NCBI RefSeq assembly: GCF_017744695.1
Contig: NZ_JAGIAS010000004.1
Span: 79,303 to 143,302, forward strand
Direction: 5' to 3'
DNA length: 64,000 nucleotides
DNA from: Dyadobacter sp.
Lineage (GTDB): Bacteria; Bacteroidota; Bacteroidia; Cytophagales; Spirosomataceae
The notes below the pieces were generated by a model that saw nothing but the letters and a program-made list of their open reading frames with translations, had not been told where the DNA came from and did not search any database. A program made the translations under genes and the position numbers. Shown piece after piece: positions 63,751-64,000 of the stretch (position 1 is its first letter; every line of letters begins with the position of its first letter).

Positions 63751-64000
<250 letters not shown>

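Overview
The window looks like a chromosomal segment of a free-living member of the Bacteroidota, most likely Cytophagales and possibly Dyadobacter-like; the genus is an inference from overall gene content. Direct signs are several secreted proteins ending in type IX secretion (T9SS) sorting domains ('YPNP' near the start of the tail, 'GIY' near the end), a TonB receptor with a carboxypeptidase-regulatory-like N-terminus, promoter-like boxes matching the Bacteroidota -7 element TAnnTTTG, a DUF3467 gene beside rpoC, and a TPP riboswitch in front of an outer-membrane receptor. By eye the base composition is near 50% GC, dropping clearly around 37.2-41.9 kb.

Layout. 0-3.7 kb: end of a Tyr/His/Arg-rich protein, then a fatty acyl-AMP ligase, an acyl carrier protein and a sodium:solute symporter. 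3.7-7.8 kb (minus): a four-gene unit TetR regulator - quinone oxidoreductase - KefF/KefG-like reductase - Kef-type K+/H+ antiporter, with two related inverted repeats in front of the first two genes. 7.9-9.7 kb: SDR oxidoreductase and a secreted PIG-L deacetylase. 9.7-12.9 kb (minus): a tightly overlapping sugar cassette (FdtA/QdtA-type ketoisomerase, FdtB/QdtB-type aminotransferase, GT2 glycosyltransferase, methyltransferase), then a polytopic membrane protein, SbcC and a GH3-family protein. 19.2-21.9 kb: ornithine aminotransferase and an S41 lipoprotein protease.

22.0-26.4 kb: two different toxin-antitoxin modules flank a TPP-riboswitch-controlled TonB receptor, predicted to import thiamine or a precursor. 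26.4-30 kb: hemE, a GmhB-like phosphatase lacking its zinc cysteines, a 42-residue lipoprotein missed by the ORF track, and arginine decarboxylase. 30.3-37.0 kb: a TetR-controlled tripartite RND efflux operon with octanucleotide tandem repeats just before the pump gene. 37.1 kb: tRNA-Pro(GGG), followed by an AT-richer stretch with a T9SS subtilase, a repeat-rich coiled-coil surface protein, a roughly 1-kb gene-poor gap and a multiply broken surface-protein pseudogene.

43.7-58.8 kb: an acyltransferase, a gingipain-family C25 protease, Kup potassium transporter, a mutarotase-like secreted protein, a two-subunit molybdenum hydroxylase (IorAB-like) and a reprolysin-like secreted metalloprotease. 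58.8-64 kb: DUF3467 protein, rpoC and the end of rpoB. No complete mobile element, rRNA or CRISPR array was seen. The most coherent less-familiar units are the FAAL-ACP-symporter trio, the TetR/Qor/Kef electrophile-response unit with matched operators, and the thiamine receptor between two toxin-antitoxin pairs.
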